From: Paenibacillus physcomitrellae
GTDB lineage: Bacteria; Bacillota; Bacilli; Paenibacillales; Paenibacillaceae
Length of the DNA: 64,000 bases
Assembly: GCF_002240225.1 (NCBI RefSeq)
Contig: NZ_CP022584.1
Location: 2,639,501-2,703,500 of the forward strand
Reading direction: 5' to 3'
Part shown: piece by piece, positions 1 through 8,560 of the stretch
Layout: every line of letters starts with the position of its first letter
Numbering within the stretch: the stretch's first letter is position 1
Translations under genes and position numbers: made by a program
The notes under the pieces: model-generated
The model's database searches: none
Told to the model about the DNA's origin: nothing
What the model saw: the letters and a program-made list of their open reading frames with translations, nothing else

Positions 1-15
1 CTCAATTGTTCTCAT
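1..15 (-). CDS. start of the gene after argC (probably argJ), partial
   Basis: An ATG at 15..13 on the minus strand is preceded by a GAGAGGGAGAG-type ribosome binding site and opens a frame beginning MRTIE that runs off the window. It follows argC by about 20 bases in the same direction. In Bacillus-type argCJBD operons the next gene is argJ (glutamate N-acetyltransferase), but only five codons are visible, so the identity is inferred from position alone. Confidence 0.4.
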
Positions 16-36
16 GATTCTCTCCCTCTCGAAGCC

Positions 37-1092
37 TTACGGATATACGGGACTCAGCTGCAGCCCGGTCGTCTCCTCCCAGCCCATCATCAGATTCAAA
101 TTCTGGATCGCCTGACCTGCCGCGCCTTTGACGACATTATCAATGACCGAAACGATTGTCAGCCTGCCCGTTCGGGCATCTACGGCAAAGCCGATATCGC
201 AATAATTGGAGCCAAAAACCTCTTTCGTCGCCGGAAACTTCCCAGGCTCCCGCACACGGACAAAAGGCCGACCTTCATAATAATGCCTGTATAAATCAAC
301 CAGCTCCTGCTCGGACCGGCTGCCCGTCAGCTTGGCATACATCGTGCTCATGATGCCCCTCGTCATCGGAACGAGATGCGTCGTAAAAGTAACGGTAACC
401 GGGCTGCCCGCCGCAATCGACAAGCCCTGTTCGATCTCCGGAATATGCTGGTGTTTGTTCACTTTGTATACTTTCATGTTCTCGTTGATCTCCGCATAAT
501 GCGTCATCAGGCTGGTTCCGCGCCCCGCTCCGGAAACGCCGGACTTGGCATCGATAATGATGCTGCCGGGATCAATCCAGCCTTCCTTAACCGCCGGCAG
601 AAGTCCCAGCAGCGTTGCTGTCGGGTAACATCCCGGATTGGAGACAAAATCAAGGCCCTTCACCTGGGCGCCGTTCTCTTCGCATAAGCCGTATACCGCC
701 TGCTCCAGCAGGCCCGCTGGAGGGGCATCGTGTTTGTACCACTCCTCGTAAACAGCCGCGTCCTTGATCCGGAAATCGCCGGATAGATCAATGACTTTCA
801 AGCCCTCTGCCAGGAGCTGCGGCACCAGCTTGCCGCTGACGCCGGAAGGCGTTGCCGTAAACACCACGTCCGCCTTGGACTTGATCAGCGCCGGATCAAC
901 GCCGTCCAGGCGCTGCACCAGAAGTTCGGACAGATGCGGAAATCCTTCGGTAATCGATTCGCCCGCATTCGAAGACGAGATGACCGAGGTAATTTCAACG
1001 TTTGGATGATTCAGTAAAAAACGAATCAGTTCCACCCCTCCATACCCGGTGGAACCGACAATGGCTGCTTTCACTTTGTTTGACTCTGTCAA
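37..1092 (-). CDS. argC: N-acetyl-gamma-glutamyl-phosphate reductase
   Basis: ArgC catalyses the NADPH-dependent reduction of N-acetylglutamyl phosphate to the semialdehyde, the third step of arginine synthesis in the cytosol. The 351-residue product has the N-terminal Rossmann motif IVGSTGYGGVELIR (residues 11-24) and the active-site segment SNPGCYPTA with nucleophile Cys155; a conserved HQHIPEIEQ follows. The start is a TTG preceded by GGGGGATACAGG; no better ATG exists before the Rossmann strand. The length is normal for the family. It is the first gene of what looks like an arginine operon, with a promoter about 150 bases upstream. Confidence 0.96.
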   Translation of the reverse strand: MTESNKVKAAIVGSTGYGGVELIRFLLNHPNVEITSVISSSNAGESITEGFPHLSELLVQRLDGVDPALIKSKADVVFTATPSGVSGKLVPQLLAEGLKVIDLSGDFRIKDAAVYEEWYKHDAPPAGLLEQAVYGLCEENGAQVKGLDFVSNPGCYPTATLLGLLPAVKEGWIDPGSIIIDAKSGVSGAGRGTSLMTHYAEINENMKVYKVNKHQHIPEIEQGLSIAAGSPVTVTFTTHLVPMTRGIMSTMYAKLTGSRSEQELVDLYRHYYEGRPFVRVREPGKFPATKEVFGSNYCDIGFAVDARTGRLTIVSVIDNVVKGAAGQAIQNLNLMMGWEETTGLQLSPVYP

Positions 1093-1200
1093 CCTGTATC
1101 CCCCGCTTTCGTGCTTTGGCTGCTATAGAAGTAACATTGTAGAATTCATGAGGAGCGAGTACGCCAGCATGTTTTCTTCAATTCATCTTATATAGCCGTT

Positions 1201-1267
1201 ATTAATTAAATATTCATGGCCGATAACATTTATGAATTATTATACATTCAGGGTTATATAAATACAA
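1201..1267 (-). promoter_or_regulatory. argC promoter with ARG-box-like sequence
   Basis: On the minus strand TTGTAT (1267..1262), a 17-base spacer and TATAAT (1244..1239) form a good sigma-A promoter. Just downstream, 1218..1201 reads CATGAATATTTAATTAAT, resembling the AhrC/ArgR operator TGAAT-N4-ATTCA, and the -10 itself lies within a TGAAT...ATTCA pair. Repression of argC by an arginine repressor is therefore likely by analogy. The leader to the TTG start is about 140 bases. Confidence 0.55.
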
Positions 1268-1318
1268 TGGTTTGGGCACAATTTAATAATTTGTCCTATT
1301 GTTGCTATCCTTTATACA

Positions 1319-1353
1319 TAAAAAAGCCCTCAAGACTTGGCCTGAGGGCTTTG
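1319..1353 (-). terminator. intrinsic terminator after the GNAT gene
   Basis: On the minus strand a stem AAAGCCCTCAGG / CTTGAGGGCTTT is followed directly by TTTTTTA. It lies between the GNAT gene and the argC promoter, so it isolates the two transcripts. Confidence 0.8.
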
Positions 1354-1500
1354 AAGCTTTTTACGTGAGGAGCTTTTACGTGAGGAGCTTTTTCCGTTTG
1401 AAGCTTTTTCCATGTGGAGCATTTCCGCGATGCGCTTCCGTGATGCTTTTTCCGTGTTCTGTATGAGGCTTTTTCCGCATGAAGCTGGCGCTTCCCCTGG
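1351..1500. repeat. degenerate short tandem repeat array
   Basis: About eight loose copies of a 15-18 base unit of the type GTGAGGAGCTTTTTCC (also GAAGCTTTTTCC and GGAGCATTTCCG) are visible. Two adjacent copies near 1363-1393 are almost identical (TTTACGTGAGGAGC). No coding frame runs through the array. Confidence 0.6.
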
Positions 1501-1563
1501 ATTACCTGCGCGTCTAACGTAACTCTAACGAATAATAACGTTTATCCGTTTATCGGGATCGAA

Positions 1564-2157
1564 CTATTCGGCTGCTTGCGCTGCTTCTACTGTTCGTGCC
1601 CCAGCCTTCTCCGGATGTAAGGGGATACTGAAGCATTTGACCAGCGTTGTTCCATTGAGCATTTCCTTCTCCGGTGTCCGTACGAAACCGAGATGCTCGT
1701 ATAAACGGATCGCTGGAGCCATCAGATCGGAGGAATGCAGATACAGCATCTCGCCGCCAAGCTGCCTGGAGCGCTCGATGCTTTCGCGGATCAGCAGGGT
1801 TGCGACCCCCCGTCCTCTGGCTTGTGGAGAGGTCGCAAGCAGACGAATGATGGGATCCTGGATGTTCAGATCTGAACGGCCGTAGGCGACTTCGGAATCC
1901 AGAAACATCTGCACACTGCCTACAATCTCCCCATTCAGCTCAGCAACGATTCGGGCCACAGGCCCTTCCTTGTATACAGAATCGCGAATGCTCTCCCGGT
2001 AGGCGAGCCAACGTTCTCCAGCCATGACCTCTTCATATTGGCCGTAAGCCTCCAGCAATAAGCGCTCAATATTCGGTTGGTCTTCCTCCTGGGCATCTCG
2101 AATGACGATGGCATCTTTCTCAGCCTGGTGGATCTGCTTGTCTTGCTCGTTTGCCAT
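1564..2157 (-). CDS. GNAT-family N-acetyltransferase
   Basis: This 197-residue cytosolic protein has a single GNAT fold. The acetyl-CoA pyrophosphate loop is visible as QARGRGVATLLI, followed by the typical helix (IRESIERSRQLG), the LYLHSSD strand and the AIRLYEHLGFV alpha-4/beta-7 region. The acceptor substrate cannot be told from sequence. The start ATG has an AAGGAGG site seven bases upstream. The first ~15 residues are charged and probably disordered. It is transcribed alone, with its own terminator. Confidence 0.85.
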   Translation of the reverse strand: MANEQDKQIHQAEKDAIVIRDAQEEDQPNIERLLLEAYGQYEEVMAGERWLAYRESIRDSVYKEGPVARIVAELNGEIVGSVQMFLDSEVAYGRSDLNIQDPIIRLLATSPQARGRGVATLLIRESIERSRQLGGEMLYLHSSDLMAPAIRLYEHLGFVRTPEKEMLNGTTLVKCFSIPLHPEKAGARTVEAAQAAE

Positions 2158-2532
2158 GTTCGTGCCTCCTTCTTTTTATATTGGAAAAATGGTCCCGTTT
2201 CCGTATCAATTCATTAAATTCCTATATGTTAAATATGAATTATGATGTGTGTTTACTTTATCTCTCCACCATTCTGGAGTCAATGCATCCGTTAATTGAG
2301 ATGCCCTATAGTTCAATAGAACTTTTTAATAAAAACACCCGCAAAACATTCCTCCAGAAGAAACCGGCGAAACCGGAAGCTCCCGGGGGAAATGCCTAGC
2401 GGGGGTGATTAGACTGTTCATTAAAACTATTGATTAAACTGTTTCATGAGAAACGGTTCATAAACCGTTTGTGAATCGGTGTCTGTCTTATGCTTTAATT
2501 TTGCTTGGTCTTGTTAATTCTGCTCGGTTTTG
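2158..2532. other. 375-base gap between prfB and the GNAT gene
   Basis: No gene is supported here. The gap holds a large branched hairpin (2330-2407), a 20-base inverted repeat AAACGGTTCATAAACCGTTT (2451-2470) and the start of a short tandem repeat that runs into the prfB stop codon. Confidence 0.6.
2330..2407 (-). terminator. branched hairpin, probable prfB terminator
   Basis: On the minus strand CACCCCCGC pairs with GCGGGTG, followed by TTTTTATT. Inside the loop are further arms (CCGGTTTCGCCGG and CTTCTGGAGG). The position downstream of prfB fits a terminator, but the outer stem is imperfect. Confidence 0.45.
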
Positions 2533-2549
2533 TTAATTCTGCTCAACCT
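2494..2549. repeat. 19-base tandem repeat over the prfB stop codon
   Basis: Three imperfect copies of a unit close to TTGTTAATTCTGCTCGGTT occur. The copy nearest the gene supplies the last prfB codons (GAG CAG AAT TAA); the other two are downstream and non-coding. Confidence 0.6.
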
Positions 2550-3652
2550 TGATTTGGCTGCGCAAATATCCGTCAATAAACGGATCCAGGTCGCCGTCCA
2601 TTACAGCGCCTACGTTGCCTGTCTCCACACTGGTCCGGTGATCTTTAACCATACTGTAAGGATGGAAAACGTAAGAACGGATTTGGCTGCCCCAGGCGAT
2701 GTCGGACTGCTCGCCGCGGATTTCGGCCAGTTCTTTCTGCTGCTCTTCAATCTTGCGTTCATAGAGCTTGGAACGGAGCATCGTCATGGCGCGCTCGCGG
2801 TTCTTGATCTGGGAGCGTTCGTTCTGGCACGTTACCACGATACCGGTCGGAATATGCGTGATCCGAACGGCCGAGTCGGTCGTATTGATGTGCTGACCGC
2901 CGGCGCCGCTGGCGCGGTACGTATCGATTTTTAAATCCTCGGTGCGAATGTCAATTTCAACATCATCGGAAATTTCCGGCACAACGTCGCAGGACACAAA
3001 CGAAGTGTGGCGTCTTCCTGAAGAGTCAAAAGGCGAGATGCGGACGAGCCGGTGTACGCCTTTTTCCGCTTTCAGGTAGCCGTAGGCATTGTAACCTTTG
3101 ATCAGCAGCGTAACGCTTTTGATGCCGGCTTCGTCACCAGGCAGATAGTCCAGCGTCTCCACTTTGAAGCCGCGTTTCTCGGCCCAGCGGGTGTACATCC
3201 GCAGCAGCATCGAACCCCAGTCCTGGGATTCCGTGCCGCCCGCGCCCGGGTGGAGCTCGAGAATCGCGTTCATTTTATCGTAAGGCTGGTTCAGCAGCAG
3301 CTGCAGCTCAAACGTGTTCAGCTTCTCAACCAGCTCCTGTACGGAGGCTTTGATGTCTGCTTCCAGCGATTCGTCGCCTTCCTCTTCAGCCAGCTCGATC
3401 ATCACCGTAATATCGTCATACTCCTGCTGCAGGCGGGAATACTGATCCACGGACGATTTGACCGCATTCATCTCATTGATGACCTGCTGAGCCGCATCGT
3501 TGTCGTCCCAGAAATCGGGAGCCGCCATCTTCTCTTCGAAGTTAGCGATCATCTCTTGCTTAAGGTCTAAGTCAAAGAGACCCCCTAAGGTTGGTTAGTT
3601 TCTTGCTCACTTCACGCAGATCCTGCTTTATGCTTACATCGTTCATCGTCAT
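2533..3652 (-). CDS. prfB: peptide chain release factor 2 (programmed +1 frameshift)
   Basis: RF2 releases peptides at UGA and UAA codons. The main frame (3552..2533 and a little upstream) carries the anticodon-like SPF tripeptide in [14 protein letters not shown] and the catalytic GGQ in [11 protein letters not shown]. The gene starts in another frame at ATG 3652 (or 3646), GGGGAAG upstream, and encodes about 26 residues ending NLRGSL before an in-frame TGA at 3574..3572. The context AGGGGGTCTCTTTGAC is the classical autoregulatory site: an internal SD-like AGGGGG, slippery CTT, then TGA. A +1 shift continues as [12 protein letters not shown]. Coordinates include both frames. Confidence 0.96.
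3571..3590 (-). promoter_or_regulatory. prfB programmed frameshift site
   Basis: The minus-strand sequence CCTTAGGGGGTCTCTTTGAC combines an internal Shine-Dalgarno (AGGGGG), a CTT P-site codon and a UGA stop followed by C. When RF2 is scarce, ribosomes pause and shift +1; this is well established for bacterial prfB. Confidence 0.95.
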
Positions 3653-3817
3653 TCTTCCCCTCAGGCAAAAGTATAGCCGCCGCCTCTTTCCACTGCTTCT
3701 GAAAAGAGACGGGGCTTCATTAGTAAAATATATTAAACTGGGGCCGCCCGGAACCGCTACAGATAAAAATAGCGATTCGGAAAGGCCGGCGATTCTTCAC
3801 TTTACAATTTACAAGCT

Positions 3818-6322
3818 TTACGCTTCCTGACCGTGGCAATGTTTATATTTCTTGCCGCTGCCGCATGGGCAGAGGTCGTTACGGCCTACGGCTTCTCCGC
3901 GCTGTACCGGATGTTTCTCCGCCGGTTCGCCGTTCGTCGAAACCTGGTTTTCGTCTACAACCGCTTGACGCTCCTGGTTAGTTTCGATCTGGGCTTTCAT
4001 GATGTAGGTCGCAATTTCCTCCTGGATCGTTGCGATCATCTCATGGAACATTTCAAAGCCCTCGAACTGGTATTCGCGGAGTGGATCCGTACCGCCGTAC
4101 GCACGCAGGTGGATACCTTGACGGAGCTGATCCATCGCATCGATGTGATCCATCCACTTGCTGTCTACAGAGCGGAGCACGATAACTTTCTCGAACTCGC
4201 GAATCATTTCTTCGCCGATTTGCTCTTCGCGGGCATTATATTTTTGCAGCACTTTCTCAAAAATATACTCGACGATCTCTTCTTTCTCTTTACCCCAAAG
4301 CTCGTCTTTGGTCATTTCACCGTCGAGCAGTTTGGCATTTACATAATCGGCCACTTCTTCAAGCTCCCAGTTCTCAGGGATGTCGTCGCTGCAGTGCGCT
4401 TCCACAATGCGTTCAACAACCGGCTTGATCATATCGAGCACGATTTCTTTGATGTTCTCGGACTCCAGAACCTCGCGGCGCTGTTTGTAGATGATTTCAC
4501 GCTGCTGGTTCATAACGTCATCATATTGGAGGACGATCTTACGAACGTCGAAGTTGTTGCCTTCAACCCGTTTCTGAGCGGATTCGATCGCACGGGTAAT
4601 CATTTTCGATTCGATAGGTGAATCTTCGTCAAAGCCGAGACGGTCCATCATGGCCAGCACGTTGTCCGCGCCAAACCGTTTCATCAGCTCATCGCCCATG
4701 GACAGATAGAACTGCGTAGAACCCGGGTCACCCTGACGGCCGGCACGGCCGCGCAGCTGGTTATCGATCCGGCGGGATTCGTGACGTTCCGTACCGATGA
4801 TGTGCAGACCGCCGACTTCCTCAACGCCTTCACCCAGTATAATGTCGGTACCGCGGCCCGCCATGTTAGTGGCGATCGTTACGGAACCGGCTTCGCCGGC
4901 ATGGGAGATGATCTCCGCTTCTTCAGCATGATATTTCGCGTTCAGCACTTTATGGGCTACACCTTTGCGTTTCAGCATTTCGGACAGCAGCTCGGAATTC
5001 TCAATAGATACCGTACCTACCAGTACCGGTTGCTTGTTCGCATGGCGCTTCACAATTTCGTCTACCACGGCGCGGAACTTGCCCGCTTCGGTCTTGTAGA
5101 CAACGTCCGGCATATCGACGCGGCGGTTCGGACGGTTCGTAGGCACTTGAAGCACTTCAAGGCCATAAATCTTCTTGAACTCTTCTTCCTCCGTCTTCGC
5201 CGTACCGGTCATACCCGCCAGCTTGCGGTACATCCGGAAGTAGTTCTGGAACGTAATCGTTGCCAGCGTCATACTTTCATTCTGCACTTCAAGCTGCTCT
5301 TTCGCTTCAATCGCCTGGTGCAGACCATCGCTGTAACGGCGGCCCTGCATAATGCGGCCTGTAAATTCATCGACGATCAGGACTTCGCCTTCGGATACTA
5401 CGTAGTCCACATCGAGACGCATGATCGCATTCGCTTTCAGCGCCTGCACGATATGGTGGTTAAGCGTAACGTTAGCGTGGTCGTACAGGTTCGAGATGCC
5501 GAAGGCTCTTTCCGCTTTCGCCACACCCGCTTCTGTCAGGGCTACCGATTTCACTTTAATATCTACGGTATAATCTTCCTCTTTAACGAGACGTTTCACG
5601 AAGCGATCCGCCGCATAATACAGCTCGGCCGATTTCTGAGCCTGACCGGAAATGATCAGCGGTGTACGCGCTTCGTCAATGAGGATGGAGTCCACTTCGT
5701 CAATAATACAAAAATACAGCGGACGCTGCACCATCTGTTCTTTATAAAGCACCATATTGTCACGAAGATAGTCGAAACCAAATTCGTTATTTGTTCCGTA
5801 AGTAATATCGCATGCGTAAGCTGCCTGCTTATCCGCATGTTCCATGCCGTTCAGGTTAACGCCGACCGTCATGCCAAGGAAATTGTAAATCTGGCCCATT
5901 TCCGCGCTGTCGCGCTGCGCCAGGTAATCGTTGACCGTAACGACGTGAACGCCTTTGCCGAGGAGGGCATTCAAATAGACCGGCAGGGTACCTACCAGCG
6001 TCTTACCTTCACCCGTCTTCATTTCGGCGATTCTGCCTTCGTGCAGTGCCATACCGCCGATCATCTGCACATCGTAATGACGTTTGCCAAGCACACGTTT
6101 GGAGGCTTCACGAACCGTTGCAAAAGCTTCCGGCAGCAGGTCGTCCAGCGTTTCTCCCTTGTCAAGGCGCTCACGGAATTCCACAGTCTTCGCTTGCAGC
6201 TGCTCATCCGTAAGCTCTACGAATTTCGGTTCTAATGTATTAATAAAGTCCACTGTCTTTGAAAGACGTTTGACATCACGTTCATTCATGTCGCCAAAAA
6301 TCTTCTTTACAAGTCCTAGCAT
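3818..6322 (-). CDS. secA: preprotein translocase ATPase SecA
   Basis: SecA drives Sec-dependent export at the SecYEG channel. The 834-residue protein has Walker A MKTGEGKT, the DEAD-like [18 protein letters not shown], the preprotein cross-linking domain, and motif VI in [15 protein letters not shown]. It ends in the zinc-binding SEC-C motif [13 protein letters not shown]. The ATG has a GGGGAAAACC site upstream. It lies just upstream of prfB, the same order as in Bacillus. The many large surface proteins in this window are Sec substrates. Confidence 0.98.
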   Translation of the reverse strand: MLGLVKKIFGDMNERDVKRLSKTVDFINTLEPKFVELTDEQLQAKTVEFRERLDKGETLDDLLPEAFATVREASKRVLGKRHYDVQMIGGMALHEGRIAEMKTGEGKTLVGTLPVYLNALLGKGVHVVTVNDYLAQRDSAEMGQIYNFLGMTVGVNLNGMEHADKQAAYACDITYGTNNEFGFDYLRDNMVLYKEQMVQRPLYFCIIDEVDSILIDEARTPLIISGQAQKSAELYYAADRFVKRLVKEEDYTVDIKVKSVALTEAGVAKAERAFGISNLYDHANVTLNHHIVQALKANAIMRLDVDYVVSEGEVLIVDEFTGRIMQGRRYSDGLHQAIEAKEQLEVQNESMTLATITFQNYFRMYRKLAGMTGTAKTEEEEFKKIYGLEVLQVPTNRPNRRVDMPDVVYKTEAGKFRAVVDEIVKRHANKQPVLVGTVSIENSELLSEMLKRKGVAHKVLNAKYHAEEAEIISHAGEAGSVTIATNMAGRGTDIILGEGVEEVGGLHIIGTERHESRRIDNQLRGRAGRQGDPGSTQFYLSMGDELMKRFGADNVLAMMDRLGFDEDSPIESKMITRAIESAQKRVEGNNFDVRKIVLQYDDVMNQQREIIYKQRREVLESENIKEIVLDMIKPVVERIVEAHCSDDIPENWELEEVADYVNAKLLDGEMTKDELWGKEKEEIVEYIFEKVLQKYNAREEQIGEEMIREFEKVIVLRSVDSKWMDHIDAMDQLRQGIHLRAYGGTDPLREYQFEGFEMFHEMIATIQEEIATYIMKAQIETNQERQAVVDENQVSTNGEPAEKHPVQRGEAVGRNDLCPCGSGKKYKHCHGQEA

Positions 6323-6433
6323 GGTTTTCCCCTTTCACGCAAAACAGGTCGTTTGCCTAAATTGTAACAGTTTGTAAGACAGGCCGCAACACGGGTGTTG
6401 ATGCCAATTCCTCATTCTTCCTATATATACGAG

Positions 6434-6465
6434 TAAAGAGCCTTATTCGGGTGCGAACAAGGCTC
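6434..6465 (-). terminator. intrinsic terminator after hpf
   Basis: Minus-strand stem GAGCCTTGTTCG / CGAATAAGGCTC followed by TTTAC lies between hpf and secA. The U-tract is short, so termination may be partial. Confidence 0.55.
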
Positions 6466-6535
6466 CATTTTCAACAATTTTGCTAAAAAAGATTCATATT
6501 ATATTCACATATCCAAATCATCGATCATTTTCAAA

Positions 6536-7099
6536 TTAGTCCTGGGCAATTAATCCGTATCTGCCGTCGTTTCGTTTGTACACCACGTTGACATTTCTCG
6601 AATCAATGTTGGAGAAGACGAAGAAACTGTGTCCGAGCAGATCCATCTGCAGAATAGCTTCTTCCACGTCCATCGGCTTCAGTGTAAACCGTTTCGTCCG
6701 GACAACCTCAAGACCGTTGTACTCCTCACCATCACTCTCCAAATCGGCGAGCATAGGAGCATCCACCGGTTCCTCGACCACCAGGCCTTTAATGCCTTCC
6801 TGACGTCTGCGGTTCACCTTCGTTTTGTATTTGCGTATCTGACGTTCCAGCTTGTCCACGACGGCATCAATGGAGCCATACATATCATCGCTCTTGTGTT
6901 CCGCCCGAAGCAGCATGCCCGGGAGCGGGATTGTAACCTCAACCGTGTGTACGCCTTTCGCAACGCTCAGCGTAGCTGTTCCATCAGAAGTGGGGGGTGC
7001 ATCAAAGTATTTCTCTAGCCGGGTTAACTTCTTGCTCACGTAATCACGCAAAGCATCAGTCACTTCAATCTGTTGACCTCGAACACTTATATTTAGCAT
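6536..7099 (-). CDS. hpf: ribosome hibernation promoting factor (long form)
   Basis: Long HPF dimerises 70S ribosomes into inactive 100S particles. The protein has an N-terminal S30AE domain (MLNISVRGQQIEVTDALRDYVSKK) and a C-terminal dimerisation domain (VVRTKRFTLKPMDVEEAILQMDLLGH...). I chose the ATG at 7099, giving 187 residues, because GGAGGAG lies just upstream and the family starts there; an open frame extends 31 codons further without family similarity. In Bacillus this gene (yvyD) is sigma-B/sigma-H controlled; I did not find those promoters. Confidence 0.95.
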   Translation of the reverse strand: MLNISVRGQQIEVTDALRDYVSKKLTRLEKYFDAPPTSDGTATLSVAKGVHTVEVTIPLPGMLLRAEHKSDDMYGSIDAVVDKLERQIRKYKTKVNRRRQEGIKGLVVEEPVDAPMLADLESDGEEYNGLEVVRTKRFTLKPMDVEEAILQMDLLGHSFFVFSNIDSRNVNVVYKRNDGRYGLIAQD

Positions 7100-7255
7100 A
7101 AAGCACTCCTCCTTTGCCTCTTTATTATACCACACTGTTAAGGCAGTGTAAAAACTTTGCCGAGGATTTGGAAAGCGCTTAACACAGCGCAAATATAAGG
7201 AATTCAGCGAGCAGATCAGCGGGCAAGCCTGAGGTTGAAAGCGGCTAATTTAGAG

Positions 7256-7329
7256 GGGGCTCCAAAGGGGTTCAGAGGGGACTCAGAGGGGGTTCAGAGG
7301 CAAAAAGAAAGACCCCATTTCTGGGGTCT
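7256..7329 (-). terminator. terminator after the cold-shock gene with adjacent short repeats
   Basis: On the minus strand AGACCCCAGAAATGGGGTCT followed by TTCTTTTT (7329..7302) is a strong intrinsic terminator. Next to it (7256-7301) are three to four tandem GGTTCAGAGGGG-type units of about 11-12 bases. Nothing else is visible in the ~300-base gap between hpf and the csp gene. Confidence 0.8.
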
Positions 7330-7399
7330 GCTGCTATGCTAAGCGATTTCAATTGTTAACCATCAATACCGTATATGTAGGTCGGCCGGGCCGGGATGA

Positions 7400-7597
7400 T
7401 TATAATTTGATAACGTTAGCCGCTTGCGGTCCGCGTGCTCCTTCGACGATGTCGAATTCTACATCTTGTCCTTCTTCGAGCGTTTTGAAGCCTTCTGATT
7501 GGATAGCGGAGAAGTGAACGAATACGTCTCCACCTTCGGAAGTTTCGATGAAGCCATAACCCTTCTCTGCATTAAACCATTTAACTTTACCTTGCAT
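7400..7597 (-). CDS. cold-shock protein (CspA/CspB family)
   Basis: This 65-residue OB-fold RNA chaperone has both nucleic-acid-binding motifs, RNP1 KGYGFIE and RNP2 VFVHFSAI, and the family's standard length. It binds single-stranded RNA and DNA and prevents secondary structure. The ATG is preceded by GAAGGGAATG. The 5' region to 7825 is AT-rich and could form a cold-shock leader, but no specific structure could be confirmed. Confidence 0.96.
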   Translation of the reverse strand: MQGKVKWFNAEKGYGFIETSEGGDVFVHFSAIQSEGFKTLEEGQDVEFDIVEGARGPQAANVIKL

Positions 7598-7825
7598 GCA
7601 CTAACATTCCCTTCATTGTCAAATAAGTGAGTCAGTCCCACATTTCGAATATACCACCCGCCACCCCCTTCGTCAATCGGGGTAAAAACAGTTTAATTGT
7701 TGGGAAATGTAGAAAACTGTCTTTTTCCTTGTCTTTTCGAAGAAGACGGCTGTTTTTCTGACGTAAACAAAATGGAGCCTGTAGAAGTTATTACCCTTCT
7801 AATATTCATATGAAACCTAAAAAAA

Positions 7826-8161
7826 TTATTTTCTCTTGTCCATTAAAATACTTTCATAGGCATAACCTGCTTCATAGATTCTTTGACGCGAAACCGCTTG
7901 ACGTCTTTGTTGAAGCCAATCTCTGGCTTCTGCATACAGTTCCCTCATCCTCCCGCCAATTAGCTCGTCATGCTGAAGCAAAACCTTGATTCTCTCTTTC
8001 TGGTCTTCAGTCAGGTTACCCCCATCAAATTGCGTACGCATCATTTCAATGATTTGATCGCGTTGCTCCACAAAAGTCTGCATTTCCAAATAAGTAGCAT
8101 CCTGGATATGTTCCATTATTTCCTTCGTTGCCTCTTCAAGCTGATAAAGGGATTGTTCCAT
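7826..8161 (-). CDS. fliT: flagellar protein FliT-like
   Basis: This 111-residue, highly charged, mostly helical protein lies immediately after fliS with a 2-base gap, the position of fliT in Bacillus. FliT is an export chaperone for the filament cap protein FliD. Sequence conservation in the family is poor, so the assignment rests mainly on size, predicted coiled helices (EEATKEIMEHIQ..., QRDQIIEMMRTQF) and position. Confidence 0.7.
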   Translation of the reverse strand: MEQSLYQLEEATKEIMEHIQDATYLEMQTFVEQRDQIIEMMRTQFDGGNLTEDQKERIKVLLQHDELIGGRMRELYAEARDWLQQRRQAVSRQRIYEAGYAYESILMDKRK

Positions 8162-8163
8162 AA

Positions 8164-8541
8164 TTAAACTGCACCGCCCGTGGTCTTAAGTGCTTCAGAC
8201 CACGTTTCACGGAGATCTGTTAAATAGCCCAGAACCTCTTCCAAAGGTTCAGAGTTATTCTGAATATTGGCCGAAGCCAGAAGATGCCCCATATACTCGT
8301 ACAGAGCATAAAGATTCTTAGATACTCCTATTGAAGGATTTAAAGTAGACATCAGCTCGGTAACAATATTCTGTACTTTGCCCACATGCAGCTTGAAACT
8401 ATTAAGATCATTATTGTTTAAACCCTCAATACTTGCTTTAGTAAAACGGATGGCACCATCATACAGCATAATCAAAAGAGATGCAGGTGAAGAAGTTTGG
8501 ACTGATGACTGACGGTATTTCTCATAAGGAGATTTAATCAA
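8164..8541 (-). CDS. fliS: flagellin export chaperone FliS
   Basis: FliS binds flagellin in the cytosol and keeps it unpolymerised until export; in Bacillus it also affects the FliW-CsrA switch. The protein shows the family signature YEKYRQSSVQTSSPASLLIMLYDGAIRF cut across its first helix and the GLNNND loop. The start is not an ATG: I prefer TTG at 8541 (MIKSPYEKY), spaced five to six bases from AAGGGTGG, giving 125 residues. A GTG three codons upstream is the alternative. Confidence 0.92.
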   Translation of the reverse strand: MIKSPYEKYRQSSVQTSSPASLLIMLYDGAIRFTKASIEGLNNNDLNSFKLHVGKVQNIVTELMSTLNPSIGVSKNLYALYEYMGHLLASANIQNNSEPLEEVLGYLTDLRETWSEALKTTGGAV

Positions 8542-8560
8542 CTTTACCACCCTTTATAAA

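Larger units (their letters stand above)
1093..1563. other. 471-base gap between argC and the GNAT gene
   Basis: The gap contains the argC promoter region (1201-1267), an intrinsic terminator (1319-1353) and a degenerate repeat array (1351-1500). No additional coding region is convincing on either strand. Confidence 0.6.

Noticed and set aside
4781-6235. 484-codon open frame antisense to secA
   Set aside because: It is the mirror of a highly conserved gene, is His/Phe/Arg-rich in the way antisense frames of GC-biased codons are, and has no ribosome binding site.
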